In this document: in pieces, positions 1 to 7,162 of the stretch | How the letters are laid out: every line of letters begins with the position of its first letter | Position numbering within the stretch: position 1 is the stretch's first letter | Assembly: GCA_002254335.1 (NCBI GenBank) | Contig: NIVA01000048.1 | Span: 1 to 19,837 of the forward strand | DNA length: 19,837 nt | Source: Bacteroidetes bacterium 4572_114 | GTDB lineage: Bacteria > Bacteroidota > Bacteroidia > Bacteroidales > 4484-276 | Direction of reading: 5' to 3' | Notes under the pieces: generated by a model | What the model saw: the letters and a program-made list of their open reading frames with translations, nothing else | Told to the model about the DNA's origin: nothing | Databases searched by the model: none | Program-made: the position numbers and the translations under genes

Positions 1-239
1 TCGATACCCTCTTCAATTTGTTGTTTTATCGATTTTGAAGGTGAACAGTACGATGGGTTAAAAGCATCATTATTACAATAGGTGCACCCGCCTGTACCTT
101 TTGAACCATCACGGTTAGGACATGTAAAGCCGGCATCCACCGTTACCTTTTGCACCCGCTCGCCAAACTCCTTAATAAAGTATTGTGCGTAGGAATTAAA
201 ACGGCGGTTATGGCCCCAGGGAAAAGTCACATCTGACAT
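1..239 (-). CDS. TIGR01212-like radical SAM protein, 5' part
   Basis: The gene starts at the ATG complementary to 237-239 and runs off the left edge, so only about 79 N-terminal residues are visible. The translation opens MSDVTFPWGHNRRFNSYAQ and contains TCPNRDG followed by GGCTYCNN, which gives a CX11CX2C iron-sulfur cluster motif. This spacing and the CPNRDG context are typical of the TIGR01212 (YhcC-like) radical SAM family, which binds a 4Fe-4S cluster and S-adenosylmethionine; the substrate is not settled from sequence. The SAM-binding and C-terminal parts lie outside the window. The gene follows the POT transporter on the same strand but is separated from it by a hairpin terminator, so it is probably transcribed separately. 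Confidence 0.85.
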   Translation of the reverse strand, partial: MSDVTFPWGHNRRFNSYAQYFIKEFGERVQKVTVDAGFTCPNRDGSKGTGGCTYCNNDAFNPSYCSPSKSIKQQIEEGI

Positions 240-278
240 TTAAAGTAATTTTAGGATGTAAATATTGCCCAAAAATAA

Positions 279-313
279 AATAGGGGGCGAACTACAAAGA
301 TTCACCCCCTATT
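279..313 (-). terminator. Rho-independent terminator of the POT transporter gene
   Basis: A 13-nt inverted repeat pairs 279-291 with 301-313 (one A/G imperfection) around a 9-nt loop. Its core is AATAGGGGG against CCCCCTATT. Read on the minus strand, it lies about 30 nt after the transporter stop and is followed by a T-rich run, as expected for intrinsic termination. Confidence 0.8.
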
Positions 314-343
314 GGATAAGTATTTATTGTTAAAAACTAATTG

Positions 344-1882
344 TTACGCAGATACTCTTTCGAGCCATTTTAACATAAATAGCATCATTGTCATCGAAAT
401 AAGGCAAACACCTACAAATACCCCCCAGGTAATCCATAAAGGAATAGAGGTATATAAGATAGCGCCAATAAACAATAACTGGTTGCCCAGGGCCGTGGCA
501 CCAAGCCAACCACCCTGCATAAGGCCCTGGTATTGTGGAGGGGCAACTTTTGAAACAAAGGCAATACCCAGAGGGCTGATAAATAACTCAGCAACCGTTA
601 AAATAAAATATGTGCCCAACAATAAGAGTGGGGTAACTTTTTGAATATCATCAAGCGGTGTACCACCTGTTTCAGGGTTTATTGCCGAATACAATGGAAG
701 TGTCGTAGATCCTACAGACATTAGAACGTAAGCCATAGCAGCGATAAACATACCTATGGCAATTTTTTTAGGAGTTGAAGGTTCTATGCCCTTATTTTTC
801 AGCCAGCCAAAAAGGCCGACAATTACCGGTGTTAAGAACACTACAAAGAACGGGTTCATCGCCTGGAATGATTCTACGGATAAATTAAACCCAGCAAATT
901 TCAGTACTGTATAATCACGGGCAAAGAATGTAAGTGTCAATCCATTTTGATGGAAGGAGAACCAAAAGAAAATCACTACACCATAAACAGCTAACAATGC
1001 ATATATGCGCCGCCTGACTTCTTTGATGTCCATTTTTTTAATTTCCTGTATATTGCCTTTATCATCTGTTTTAACAACAGATGCACCTGGATCGGGGAAA
1101 CGTTTTTTGTTATACAAATAAATAACAAACGAAATGGCCATCGCCAAAATCGCTATACCAAACGCATAATGAAAACCTTCGGTAAAAATATTAAGATAAT
1201 TGTTGGCAAAAGCAGTTAGGTCGGTTACCTGTCCGCTAATGGTGGCATCATTGGCCCATGTTTGAAGCTTATCAACGGAATCGGCTGAAATAGTGCCATT
1301 AAGCTGGGAATGACAAAGGGCAGGCAGTTCGGCATTATAAAGGAAATTATGTTGTTTTAGCCACCATGTCCTTATCCCGGGGGCAATAAAAGGGGCAACA
1401 ACAGCACCAATATTGATAAACATGTAAAAAATCTGAAACCCGGAACCTCTTTTTTCATCACTATAATTTCCCTGGTCGTACATCTGGCCAACCAAAGCCT
1501 GAAGGTTGCCTTTAAATAAACCGTTGCCAAAAGCAATTACGAATAACCCAACTAAAGTAATTGTGAGGTACAAAGTCAAGTTTGGAACAGGGGTAGGTGT
1601 TGGAACGGCCATAATCAAATAGCCCAGGGACATCACTACTAAGCCAACTAAAATGGTCCCTTTAAAGTTCTTGGTTTTGTCTGCAATAATACCACCTACC
1701 AACGACAAAATATAAATCAGTGCATAAAACGTAGCGTAAATGTAGCCGGTAGTTGTTACGTCCAGCCCGAATTTCGACACAATAAACAACGACAGGATGG
1801 CCATCATTGTATAAAAACCAAAGCGTTCGCCCATGTTGGCAAGTGCCGCCGCAATTAATCCTTTCGGATGTCCTTTAAACAT
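344..1882 (-). CDS. POT/PTR family proton-dependent oligopeptide transporter
   Basis: This is a 512-residue polytopic membrane protein. The N-terminus has the POT-family pattern MGERFGFYTMMAILSLFI (start of TM1 with an ExxERF-like stretch), followed by many hydrophobic segments and GNGLFKGNLQALVGQMYD (second POT signature region). A polar stretch at about residues 175-230 is probably a periplasmic loop. Family members import di- and tripeptides across the inner membrane with protons. The length is normal and no frame damage is seen. It is monocistronic: a candidate -7 box lies at 1951-1958 and a strong terminator follows the stop. Substrate range cannot be read from sequence. Confidence 0.9.
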   Translation of the reverse strand: MFKGHPKGLIAAALANMGERFGFYTMMAILSLFIVSKFGLDVTTTGYIYATFYALIYILSLVGGIIADKTKNFKGTILVGLVVMSLGYLIMAVPTPTPVPNLTLYLTITLVGLFVIAFGNGLFKGNLQALVGQMYDQGNYSDEKRGSGFQIFYMFINIGAVVAPFIAPGIRTWWLKQHNFLYNAELPALCHSQLNGTISADSVDKLQTWANDATISGQVTDLTAFANNYLNIFTEGFHYAFGIAILAMAISFVIYLYNKKRFPDPGASVVKTDDKGNIQEIKKMDIKEVRRRIYALLAVYGVVIFFWFSFHQNGLTLTFFARDYTVLKFAGFNLSVESFQAMNPFFVVFLTPVIVGLFGWLKNKGIEPSTPKKIAIGMFIAAMAYVLMSVGSTTLPLYSAINPETGGTPLDDIQKVTPLLLLGTYFILTVAELFISPLGIAFVSKVAPPQYQGLMQGGWLGATALGNQLLFIGAILYTSIPLWITWGVFVGVCLISMTMMLFMLKWLERVSA

Positions 1883-1950
1883 AATTGTAAATTTTGATTA
1901 ATATTTCTTTTAATTAATGATTTCTAAAATTTGCCCTAAAATAAAGTGCA

Positions 1951-1958
1951 CAAAAATA
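1951..1958 (-). promoter_or_regulatory. Candidate Bacteroidota -7 box for the POT transporter
   Basis: The minus strand reads TATTTTTG, matching TAnnTTTG, and would leave a leader of roughly 60 nt before the ATG at 1882. No convincing -33 box was seen and the region is very AT-rich, so this is a weak call. Confidence 0.35.
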
Positions 1959-1960
1959 GA

Positions 1961-1968
1961 TAAATTTG
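1961..1968 (+). promoter_or_regulatory. Candidate -7 box for the ECF sigma operon
   Basis: The plus strand reads TAAATTTG, matching TAnnTTTG, about 150 nt before the sigma factor start. It lies almost back to back with the transporter's candidate box. In such AT-rich DNA it could be chance, and an ECF-type autoregulated promoter closer to the gene is also possible. Confidence 0.25.
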
Positions 1969-2116
1969 AATGTGATGTAATTTAGATTTAATATTTTTAA
2001 GTATGCCTCAATCTATCAATAGATTAAGGAATTTTTTATAACTTGTAAATTGGCCGGGAAACAGAAATTATTGAGTTGTTTGTAATAAATTATTTTAATG
2101 GTCGTCTTGATACCGA

Positions 2117-2632
2117 ATGACAACAGAGGAATTTAAGAAACAGGTTTTGCCGGTAAAGGATAAACTTTACAGATTGGCAAAAAGGATTTTGAATGATATC
2201 GAAGAATCTGAAGATGTTGTTCAGGAGGTCTTTTACAGGTTGTGGTCGCGAAGGGACGAGGTTTCTACCTACAAGAGTATTGAAGCATTTGCCATGGTGG
2301 TAACTAAAAATATGTGCCTCGATAAGGTTAAGGCAAAGGGTTATTACAAGGATGAGCTTAACGAGTGGAACGCCCCGGTTGATAATAAATCGCCTGAAAA
2401 AATTGTGGAACTGAAAGATGATGTAAGCCATGTTCATCAAATCATAAGGCAATTACCTGAACAACAGCGGATGATTGTTCAAATGCGTGATGTTGAAGAG
2501 ATGGAGTACGAAGAAATAGCAGAGGTTATGCAAATGAATTTAAATGCTATCAGGGTAAGTCTTTCGCGGGCCAGAAAAGCGATAAGGGACCGGATAATAA
2601 AAAAAAGAAAATATGAATACCAGGGAGATTAA
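2117..2632 (+). CDS. ECF-type RNA polymerase sigma factor
   Basis: The 171-residue protein has the two-domain ECF layout. A sigma region 2 at about residues 10-80 contains ESEDVVQEVFYRLW (core-binding and -10 recognition helices). A region 4 HTH at about 110-160 contains LPEQQRMIVQMRDVEEMEY, then the recognition helix and LSRARKAIRD. It directs RNA polymerase to its own promoter set, normally held in check by a membrane anti-sigma protein. The next gene starts inside its 3' end (20-nt overlap), which points to translational coupling. The length is normal. The regulon is unknown. Confidence 0.92.
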   Translation: MTTEEFKKQVLPVKDKLYRLAKRILNDIEESEDVVQEVFYRLWSRRDEVSTYKSIEAFAMVVTKNMCLDKVKAKGYYKDELNEWNAPVDNKSPEKIVELKDDVSHVHQIIRQLPEQQRMIVQMRDVEEMEYEEIAEVMQMNLNAIRVSLSRARKAIRDRIIKKRKYEYQGD

Positions 2633-3221
2633 AATATTATTGGAAAAATATTTCGAAGGTGAATCGACACTAAGTGATGAAAAAACCCTGAAAAATTATT
2701 TCAATTCAGGTGATGTGCCCGGACAGTTGAAGGAATACACTAAAATTTTCAGCTACTTCCAAGCAGAAAAACAAGATAAGCCAGGGCCTGGTTTTGAAGA
2801 TAAAATAATGGAGAAGATTGCCCCGGGAAATGTAATTCCATTTTATCAAAGCCGTAGGTTCTGGTACTATTTTACAGGTATTGCAGCAAGCCTCCTTTTC
2901 ATTTTCACTATTTTTTATGAAAGCGAATTGTCAGGCGGCCTGGGGTTTGCAAAATTCTCAGAAAACGAATACAGCCAGCATGAAAAACAACTGGCCTATA
3001 ACCAAACAAAACAAGCATTGGGATATGTTTCCGGGAAAATGAAGCAAAGCCTTGGCCCTTTGCAGGAGATGGATAAAATAAATGCCGGGGCAATACCTTT
3101 GATCGAATTGGGGAAACTTGAAAAAAACCTTGCCCGATTGGGCAAGAATGTAAACAAGATAGACCGCAGTGTTGAAAACATGAAGAAAATTTCAAAATTT
3201 ACAATAATTGTCAAACCTTAA
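2613..3221 (+). CDS. Single-TM membrane protein, probable anti-sigma partner
   Basis: This 202-residue protein has a cytoplasmic-looking N-terminus of about 80 residues (MNTREIKILLEKYFEGESTL, a start often seen in Bacteroidota anti-sigma-like proteins). One TM segment at about 84-103 (FWYYFTGIAASLLFIFTIFY) is followed by a charged, helix-rich external part. It overlaps the sigma gene by 20 nt and is followed 12 nt later by a DUF4252 gene. This layout suggests that it sequesters or modulates the ECF factor. No zinc-binding HxxxCxxC motif of the ZAS type is visible and no FecR domain is recognised, so the anti-sigma role rests on position and topology. Confidence 0.7.
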   Translation: MNTREIKILLEKYFEGESTLSDEKTLKNYFNSGDVPGQLKEYTKIFSYFQAEKQDKPGPGFEDKIMEKIAPGNVIPFYQSRRFWYYFTGIAASLLFIFTIFYESELSGGLGFAKFSENEYSQHEKQLAYNQTKQALGYVSGKMKQSLGPLQEMDKINAGAIPLIELGKLEKNLARLGKNVNKIDRSVENMKKISKFTIIVKP

Positions 3222-3233
3222 AAACTTAACACA

Positions 3234-3791
3234 ATGAAAAAAATCATTTTAATTATCGCAGCGTTAACAATAGTTTCATTACCGTTACACACCTTCTCGC
3301 AAAACACTACCGATGCCCTGTTTGAAAAATATGGGGCAAAGGATGGTTTCACTACAGTTCATATTACCAAAGAGTTGTTCAGCCTGTTTGGCGAGATGAC
3401 CCAAGATGTTGAAGGCGAAGATGTCCAGGGTTTAAATGAGGTAATTGATGGCCTGGAGTACATCAGGATATTGATGTACGAAAACAGCGGTGATAACAAA
3501 TATGCGGATTCCGGCACGCTGAAAGCATTCAAAGAAGACCTGGAAGAAGTTAAGCTGAAAAACTTCACCGAACTGATGACCGTTAGGGAGCAGGATGAAA
3601 CAGTAAAGTTTATGATCCGCAAAGAAGGTAAGATCATCAGGGAATTGTTGTTGCTGATCAGCCAGGACAATGAAGCTGGTTTTATTAGCATTACCGGCAA
3701 CATCAACCTGAAATCCATTGCAAAAATATCGAAGTCGATGGACATCAAAGGGCTGGAGCAGTTGCAGAAGATTGACGAGGGCGATGAATAG
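3234..3791 (+). CDS. DUF4252 domain-containing secreted protein
   Basis: This 185-residue protein has an N-terminal signal peptide (MKKIILIIAALTIVSLPLHT, probable cleavage near FSQ-NT). The mature part opens with DALFEKYGAKDGFTTVHIT and ends with a stretch like NLKSIAKISKSMDI; both resemble the DUF4252 family. Such proteins are commonly encoded right after ECF sigma / anti-sigma pairs in Bacteroidota, as here, and are presumed to act in the envelope. No enzymatic motif is seen. It starts 12 nt after the previous stop, so it is most likely the third gene of the operon. Confidence 0.85.
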   Translation: MKKIILIIAALTIVSLPLHTFSQNTTDALFEKYGAKDGFTTVHITKELFSLFGEMTQDVEGEDVQGLNEVIDGLEYIRILMYENSGDNKYADSGTLKAFKEDLEEVKLKNFTELMTVREQDETVKFMIRKEGKIIRELLLLISQDNEAGFISITGNINLKSIAKISKSMDIKGLEQLQKIDEGDE

Positions 3792-3808
3792 AAATGTCGG
3801 GTGACGGG

Positions 3809-3870
3809 TGTCAGGTGTTTGATGGGGAAATAATATCTCAGATCAAACATCTTACATCAAACATCTGACA
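3809..3870 (+). terminator. Long imperfect hairpin after the DUF4252 gene
   Basis: A 16-nt inverted repeat pairs 3809-3824 (TGTCAGGTGTTTGATG) with 3855-3870 (CATCAAACATCTGACA); the only mismatch would be a G-U pair in RNA. TTTTAT follows the right arm. It sits 18 nt after the operon stop, so it may terminate transcription, but its arms also belong to a dispersed repeat found again at 4446-4537. Confidence 0.5.
3818..3858 (+). repeat. 41-bp direct repeat, copy 1 (left of hicBA)
   Basis: This segment matches 4462-4502 over 41 bases with three substitutions by eye. The shared core is ATATCTCAGATCAAA followed by ATCTTACATC. The two copies lie in the same orientation 644 bp apart and bracket the hicB-hicA pair. 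Confidence 0.85.
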
Positions 3871-3912
3871 TTTTATATCAAATGGTTCTGTTTCTTCTTT
3901 CATAATAATTAG

Positions 3913-3920
3913 TACTTTTG
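3913..3920 (+). promoter_or_regulatory. -7 box of the hicBA promoter
   Basis: TACTTTTG fits the Bacteroidota TAnnTTTG box and ends 42 nt before the hicB ATG. This is the same octamer as upstream of pgk, rsfS and the vapB-like gene. Confidence 0.6.
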
Positions 3921-3962
3921 TAGTAAAATAAAAGAATGTAAATTATTAACAGAAGGATAGTT

Positions 3963-4178
3963 ATGCATAATGAATTTACAGCGATAATTGAAAAAGATGA
4001 AAATTGGTATGTTGCCTGGTGCGCAGAAATATCAGGGGCTAACGGACAAGGAAAAACAAAGAAAGAATGTTTACAAAATCTGACTGAAGCAATTAAGTTG
4101 ATCCTGGAAGATAGACGGCAGTATTCTTTACGCGGAATACATCAAGAGGCGGTATCAGAAGTAGTCGCAGTGGGATGA
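3963..4178 (+). CDS. hicB: HicB-family antitoxin
   Basis: This 71-residue protein belongs to the short HicB group. It opens MHNEFTAIIEKDENWYVAWC and carries GANGQGKTKKECLQNLTEAI and LILEDRR, the partially degraded RNase-H-like fold that binds and neutralises HicA. No extra DNA-binding domain is fused at the C-terminus, and the length fits the family. The stop overlaps the hicA start in an ATGA arrangement (4175-4178), so the two are co-translated with antitoxin first. Autoregulation of the upstream TACTTTTG promoter is likely by analogy with other hic loci but is not shown by the sequence. Confidence 0.88.
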   Translation: MHNEFTAIIEKDENWYVAWCAEISGANGQGKTKKECLQNLTEAIKLILEDRRQYSLRGIHQEAVSEVVAVG

Positions 4179-4363
4179 AAAGGAATGTGTTAATAAAGTA
4201 TTTGAGAAGGATTGGCTGCTATCTCAAGCGTGAAGGGAGTTCTTATTCATTGTGGACCAATCCGCAAACGGGTCATACCGAAGCTGTACCAAGACGTACT
4301 GAAATTCCGAATATATTAGTACGGAAAATTTGCAAGTCACTATCAATTCAAGCAATTGGATAA
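4175..4363 (+). CDS. hicA: HicA-family mRNA interferase toxin, catalytic His replaced by Tyr
   Basis: This 62-residue protein has the HicA double-stranded-RNA-binding-like fold signature: a lysine-rich start (MKRNVLIKYLRRIGC), then LKREGSSYSLWTNP, a VPR turn, and TEIPNILVRKICKSL at the C-terminus. HicA cleaves mRNA using a conserved His that normally sits in the GxxH position. Here residue 24 is Tyr, encoded TAT, one transition from CAT. The VPRH motif common in this subgroup is also VPRR. The toxin may therefore be weak or dead. Family membership is secure from the fold pattern, length and overlapping hicB. Confidence 0.85.
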   Translation: MKRNVLIKYLRRIGCYLKREGSSYSLWTNPQTGHTEAVPRRTEIPNILVRKICKSLSIQAIG

Positions 4364-4445
4364 AGACTGTAGGTAAGCCGTAACTTTGAATCCCATTATG
4401 AGTTTCATCATAATTTCATCAGGCGACAAAACCCCTGCCATCAAT

Positions 4446-4537
4446 TGTAAGATGTGTGATCTTTGATGTGGAAAAAATATCTCAGATCAAATATCTTACA
4501 TCCGTACGGATTCCCTATGGTCATCGCACATCTTATA
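4446..4537 (+). repeat. Imperfect inverted repeat containing 41-bp repeat copy 2
   Basis: 4446-4460 (TGTAAGATGTGTGAT) is complementary to 4523-4537 (ATCGCACATCTTATA) at 13 of 15 positions. The second copy of the 41-bp direct repeat, 4462-4502, lies inside. The structure parallels the 3809-3870 hairpin, suggesting that both are members of one dispersed intergenic repeat family. Confidence 0.65.
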
Positions 4538-4576
4538 AATCCAACCTTCGTATGGACTTGGAAACGTCATTTGTTG

Positions 4577-4584
4577 TACTTTTG
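4577..4584 (+). promoter_or_regulatory. -7 box of the pgk promoter
   Basis: TACTTTTG matches TAnnTTTG, with a TTG at 4558-4560 as a possible -33 element. Transcription would start near 4590, giving a short leader to the ATG at 4613. This supports 4613 as the start instead of the longer frame beginning upstream of the promoter. Confidence 0.65.
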
Positions 4585-4612
4585 CCAGCTCAACAATAAA
4601 AATATCCAACAA

Positions 4613-5803
4613 ATGAAAACAATTGACGATCTGAATTTTAAAGGGTTGAAGGCAATCGTAAGGGTTGATTTTAATGTGCCCCTGAACGATAAATTTGAAA
4701 TTACCGACGAAACCAGGATAAATGCTGCCATCCCAACCATAAAAAAAATTATTGGCGATGGTGGCATGGCCATTTTGATGTCGCACCTTGGCCGGCCAAA
4801 AATAGGGCCGGAAGAGAAATTTTCGCTAAAGCACCTGGTCCCGGCCCTATCAAAAAAACTGGGTGTTGATGTAAAATTTGCATCCGATTGCATTGGTGAA
4901 GTCCCTGAGAAAATGGCCGCCGAACTCAAAAATGGAGAAGTCCTGCTGCTCGAAAACCTCCGCTTTTACAAGGAGGAGACAAAAGGGGACAAAGATTTTG
5001 CAAAGAAACTGTCGGGGCTTGCCGATGTTTATGTGAACGATGCTTTTGGTACGGCACACCGGGCACATGCATCCACCACTATTATTGCCCAATTTTTCCC
5101 TAATCATAAATATTTTGGTTACGTGATGGCCAACGAACTGGCAAACATCAACATAGTACTTAAGGAATCGAAAAGGCCTTTTACGGCCATACTTGGGGGG
5201 GCAAAGGTTTCAGGGAAAATAGAGATCATCAAAAACCTGCTCGACAAGGTTGACAACCTGATAGTTGGTGGTGGTATGATGTTTACCTTCATCAAAGCCA
5301 TGGGTGGAAATGTTGGCGACTCATTGATTGAAGATGATTTGATAGGTACAGCAAAAAAAGCCCTCGAAGCTGCAAAGGCAAAAGGCGTTAACCTGCTGAT
5401 ACCTGATGACGCTATAATTGCCGATGAATTTAATAATGATGCCAACATTTTGGAATGTGATGCCAACGACATCCCCGATGGTTGGATGGGCCTGGATATT
5501 GGTGAAAATTCACGTGAAACATTTACTGAGGTAATTAAAAATTCGGCAACCATTTTATGGAATGGCCCCATGGGGGTTTTTGAAATGGAGAATTATGCCC
5601 AGGGCACAAAAGTAATTGCCGAAGCCGTGGCTGATGCCACAGATAAAGGTGCGTTCTCGCTGATCGGTGGCGGTGATTCGGTGGCGGCCATCAACAAATA
5701 CAACCTGGCCGGCAGGGTGAGCTACGTTTCCACAGGCGGCGGCGCTATGCTCGAACTCATCGAAGGGAAAGAGTTGCCGGGGGTGAAGGCGGTTGAAGGG
5801 TGA
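4613..5803 (+). CDS. pgk: Phosphoglycerate kinase
   Basis: This is a full-length 396-residue glycolytic enzyme that interconverts 1,3-bisphosphoglycerate + ADP and 3-phosphoglycerate + ATP. Visible motifs are VRVDFNVPLN near the N-terminus, MSHLGRPK, LLLENLRFY, YVNDAFGTAHRAHAS, LGGAKVSGKI, NGPMGVFE and the C-terminal GGGDSVAAINK with VSTGGGAMLELI. The frame is open 50 codons further upstream, but that part contains the promoter and a dispersed repeat. The ATG at 4613 gives the canonical start MKTIDDLNFKGLKAIVRVDF. It appears monocistronic and is convergent with birA, with only 15 nt between the stops. Confidence 0.96.
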   Translation: MKTIDDLNFKGLKAIVRVDFNVPLNDKFEITDETRINAAIPTIKKIIGDGGMAILMSHLGRPKIGPEEKFSLKHLVPALSKKLGVDVKFASDCIGEVPEKMAAELKNGEVLLLENLRFYKEETKGDKDFAKKLSGLADVYVNDAFGTAHRAHASTTIIAQFFPNHKYFGYVMANELANINIVLKESKRPFTAILGGAKVSGKIEIIKNLLDKVDNLIVGGGMMFTFIKAMGGNVGDSLIEDDLIGTAKKALEAAKAKGVNLLIPDDAIIADEFNNDANILECDANDIPDGWMGLDIGENSRETFTEVIKNSATILWNGPMGVFEMENYAQGTKVIAEAVADATDKGAFSLIGGGDSVAAINKYNLAGRVSYVSTGGGAMLELIEGKELPGVKAVEG

Positions 5804-5818
5804 TGTTTGAATGAAACT

Positions 5819-6574
5819 CTACCCAAAAAGCAAATATTCAATTTCTTTAATGTCAAATTCCCTGAGCCGGCTCCCATGCATGATTTGTAGTTTGCCATAT
5901 TCGGAAACATTAAAAATCCTACCGGTAAAAACCTCATCTCCTGTTTTATAATTTGCATCAACCTGATAGTTCAATAATGATTTTAGGTACAAGTCGTCGA
6001 TAAGTTGCACCTGATTGTTTTTCAACAAATCGTAATAATGATCTATTTTTTCGCAAAGCAAGTTTAAAACCTTTTTAACCTCAAATGTTTTGCCCGTTAT
6101 CATTTTCATCGATACAGGGTTGGGGAGGTTTTCGCTAAATGTCACCTGGTTTATATTCAAACCAATGCCGACCACCGAACTTTTTATCAGATTGCCTGCA
6201 ATAATATTATTAGTTAAAGTGCCTGCAATTTTCTTGTTTCCTGCATAAATGTCATTTGGCCATTTTATTGTAATTTCTTCGGTTTGTGTTAAAACCCTCA
6301 CGGTGTCCATCACGGCCAGCGAAGATATTTTATGGAGCAAAAATTGCCGTGCAGGTTCAAGAAACGTGGGGTATAAAATCAGGCTCATCAGCAGGTTCTT
6401 TCCCGGTTGGCTTTCCCAGGTATTTGTGCCCAGGCCCACCCCCTGGCTTTGAAATTGGGTAATTATTACCGTACCTTCCACCGGCTTTCCGGCAGCTAAT
6501 ATTTTCGCGGCCACCTTATTGGTCGAACCTACGTTTTCAAACTCTAATAAACTATTGTTAACAAGGTGTTTCAT
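5819..6574 (-). CDS. birA: Biotin-[acetyl-CoA-carboxylase] ligase, HTH-less
   Basis: This 251-residue enzyme activates biotin to biotinyl-AMP and transfers it to the acceptor lysine of biotin carboxyl carrier protein. It has the catalytic domain STNKVA, KWPNDIY (104-110), KKIAGTL (114-120, catalytic Lys region) and VVGIGLNIN, then a short C-terminal SH3-like domain. There is no N-terminal HTH, so it is not expected to repress biotin genes. The biotin-binding loop, usually GRGRxG (or GRGQ/GKGQ in Bacteroidota), reads GVGLG at 45-49, so neither Arg position is conserved. Otherwise the length and motifs are normal. Confidence 0.92.
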   Translation of the reverse strand: MKHLVNNSLLEFENVGSTNKVAAKILAAGKPVEGTVIITQFQSQGVGLGTNTWESQPGKNLLMSLILYPTFLEPARQFLLHKISSLAVMDTVRVLTQTEEITIKWPNDIYAGNKKIAGTLTNNIIAGNLIKSSVVGIGLNINQVTFSENLPNPVSMKMITGKTFEVKKVLNLLCEKIDHYYDLLKNNQVQLIDDLYLKSLLNYQVDANYKTGDEVFTGRIFNVSEYGKLQIMHGSRLREFDIKEIEYLLFG

Positions 6575-6675
6575 GATGTTGACATATTTAATTTTTTATT
6601 GAGCTTTGGGTTTAACCTCCAATTTGGGGATGCTAAATGAAAAACGCAAAATCAGGGCATTATTTTTGATCACGG

Positions 6676-6683
6676 CAAATTTA
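6676..6683 (-). promoter_or_regulatory. Candidate -7 box for birA
   Basis: The minus strand reads TAAATTTG (TAnnTTTG), with a TTG about 20 nt upstream as a possible -33 element. The implied leader to the ATG at 6574 is about 100 nt. Confidence 0.4.
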
Positions 6684-6743
6684 GTATTTGCATAAATTGC
6701 TGACAATACAAAGCCCGAAACTTTAATTGCTTTCAAAAATAAT

Positions 6744-6751
6744 TACTTTTG
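6744..6751 (+). promoter_or_regulatory. -7 box of the rsfS promoter
   Basis: TACTTTTG, an exact TAnnTTTG match, lies 22 nt before the rsfS ATG and probably drives rsfS-ftsH and possibly further genes. Confidence 0.6.
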
Positions 6752-6773
6752 CCTGTTAATTGATATTTATTAG

Positions 6774-7145
6774 ATGATAAAAGAAAAAACAGAGAAGGGA
6801 ACAGGTGTTTTAACAGGGGCCATAATAGATGGTATCCGCGAAAAAAAGGGGTATGATATTGTAATCCTTGATTTGAGCAAGATAGAAAATGCAGTTTGCA
6901 GCACGTTTGTAATATGTCACGGAACGTCTGATACACAAGTTGGGGCAATAGCTGATTCTATTTTTGATATTGTGAAAAAAAATACAGGACAATCCCCCTG
7001 GCACAAAGAAGGGTATCAAAACTCCGACTGGATATTGCTGGATTATGTTGATGTGGTTGTTCATGTGTTTAACCTGGATACCAGGAAATTTTACAACCTC
7101 GAAGGTTTATGGGCGGATGCGGAAAAAAGAATTATTAATGATTAA
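6774..7145 (+). CDS. rsfS: Ribosomal silencing factor RsfS (Iojap/YbeB family)
   Basis: This 123-residue protein binds ribosomal protein uL14 and blocks 30S-50S joining in starvation. The family core is visible as DIVILDLSKIENAVCSTFVIC, the GTSDTQVGAIADSI helix, and the C-terminal WILLDYVDVVVHVF followed by FYNLEGLWADA. The length is typical. It stands 17 nt before ftsH, the usual Bacteroidota arrangement, and has its own TACTTTTG box. Confidence 0.94.
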   Translation: MIKEKTEKGTGVLTGAIIDGIREKKGYDIVILDLSKIENAVCSTFVICHGTSDTQVGAIADSIFDIVKKNTGQSPWHKEGYQNSDWILLDYVDVVVHVFNLDTRKFYNLEGLWADAEKRIIND

Positions 7146-7162
7146 TTAGGTTTTTTGACAGA

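Noticed and set aside
4463..4612. A 50-codon N-terminal extension of phosphoglycerate kinase in the same frame
   Set aside because: It contains the TACTTTTG promoter and part of the 41-bp repeat, and the ATG at 4613 gives the canonical Pgk start and length.
5119..5571. A 150-codon minus-strand frame opposite pgk
   Set aside because: It is a shadow of conserved pgk codons, without start signals or known motifs.
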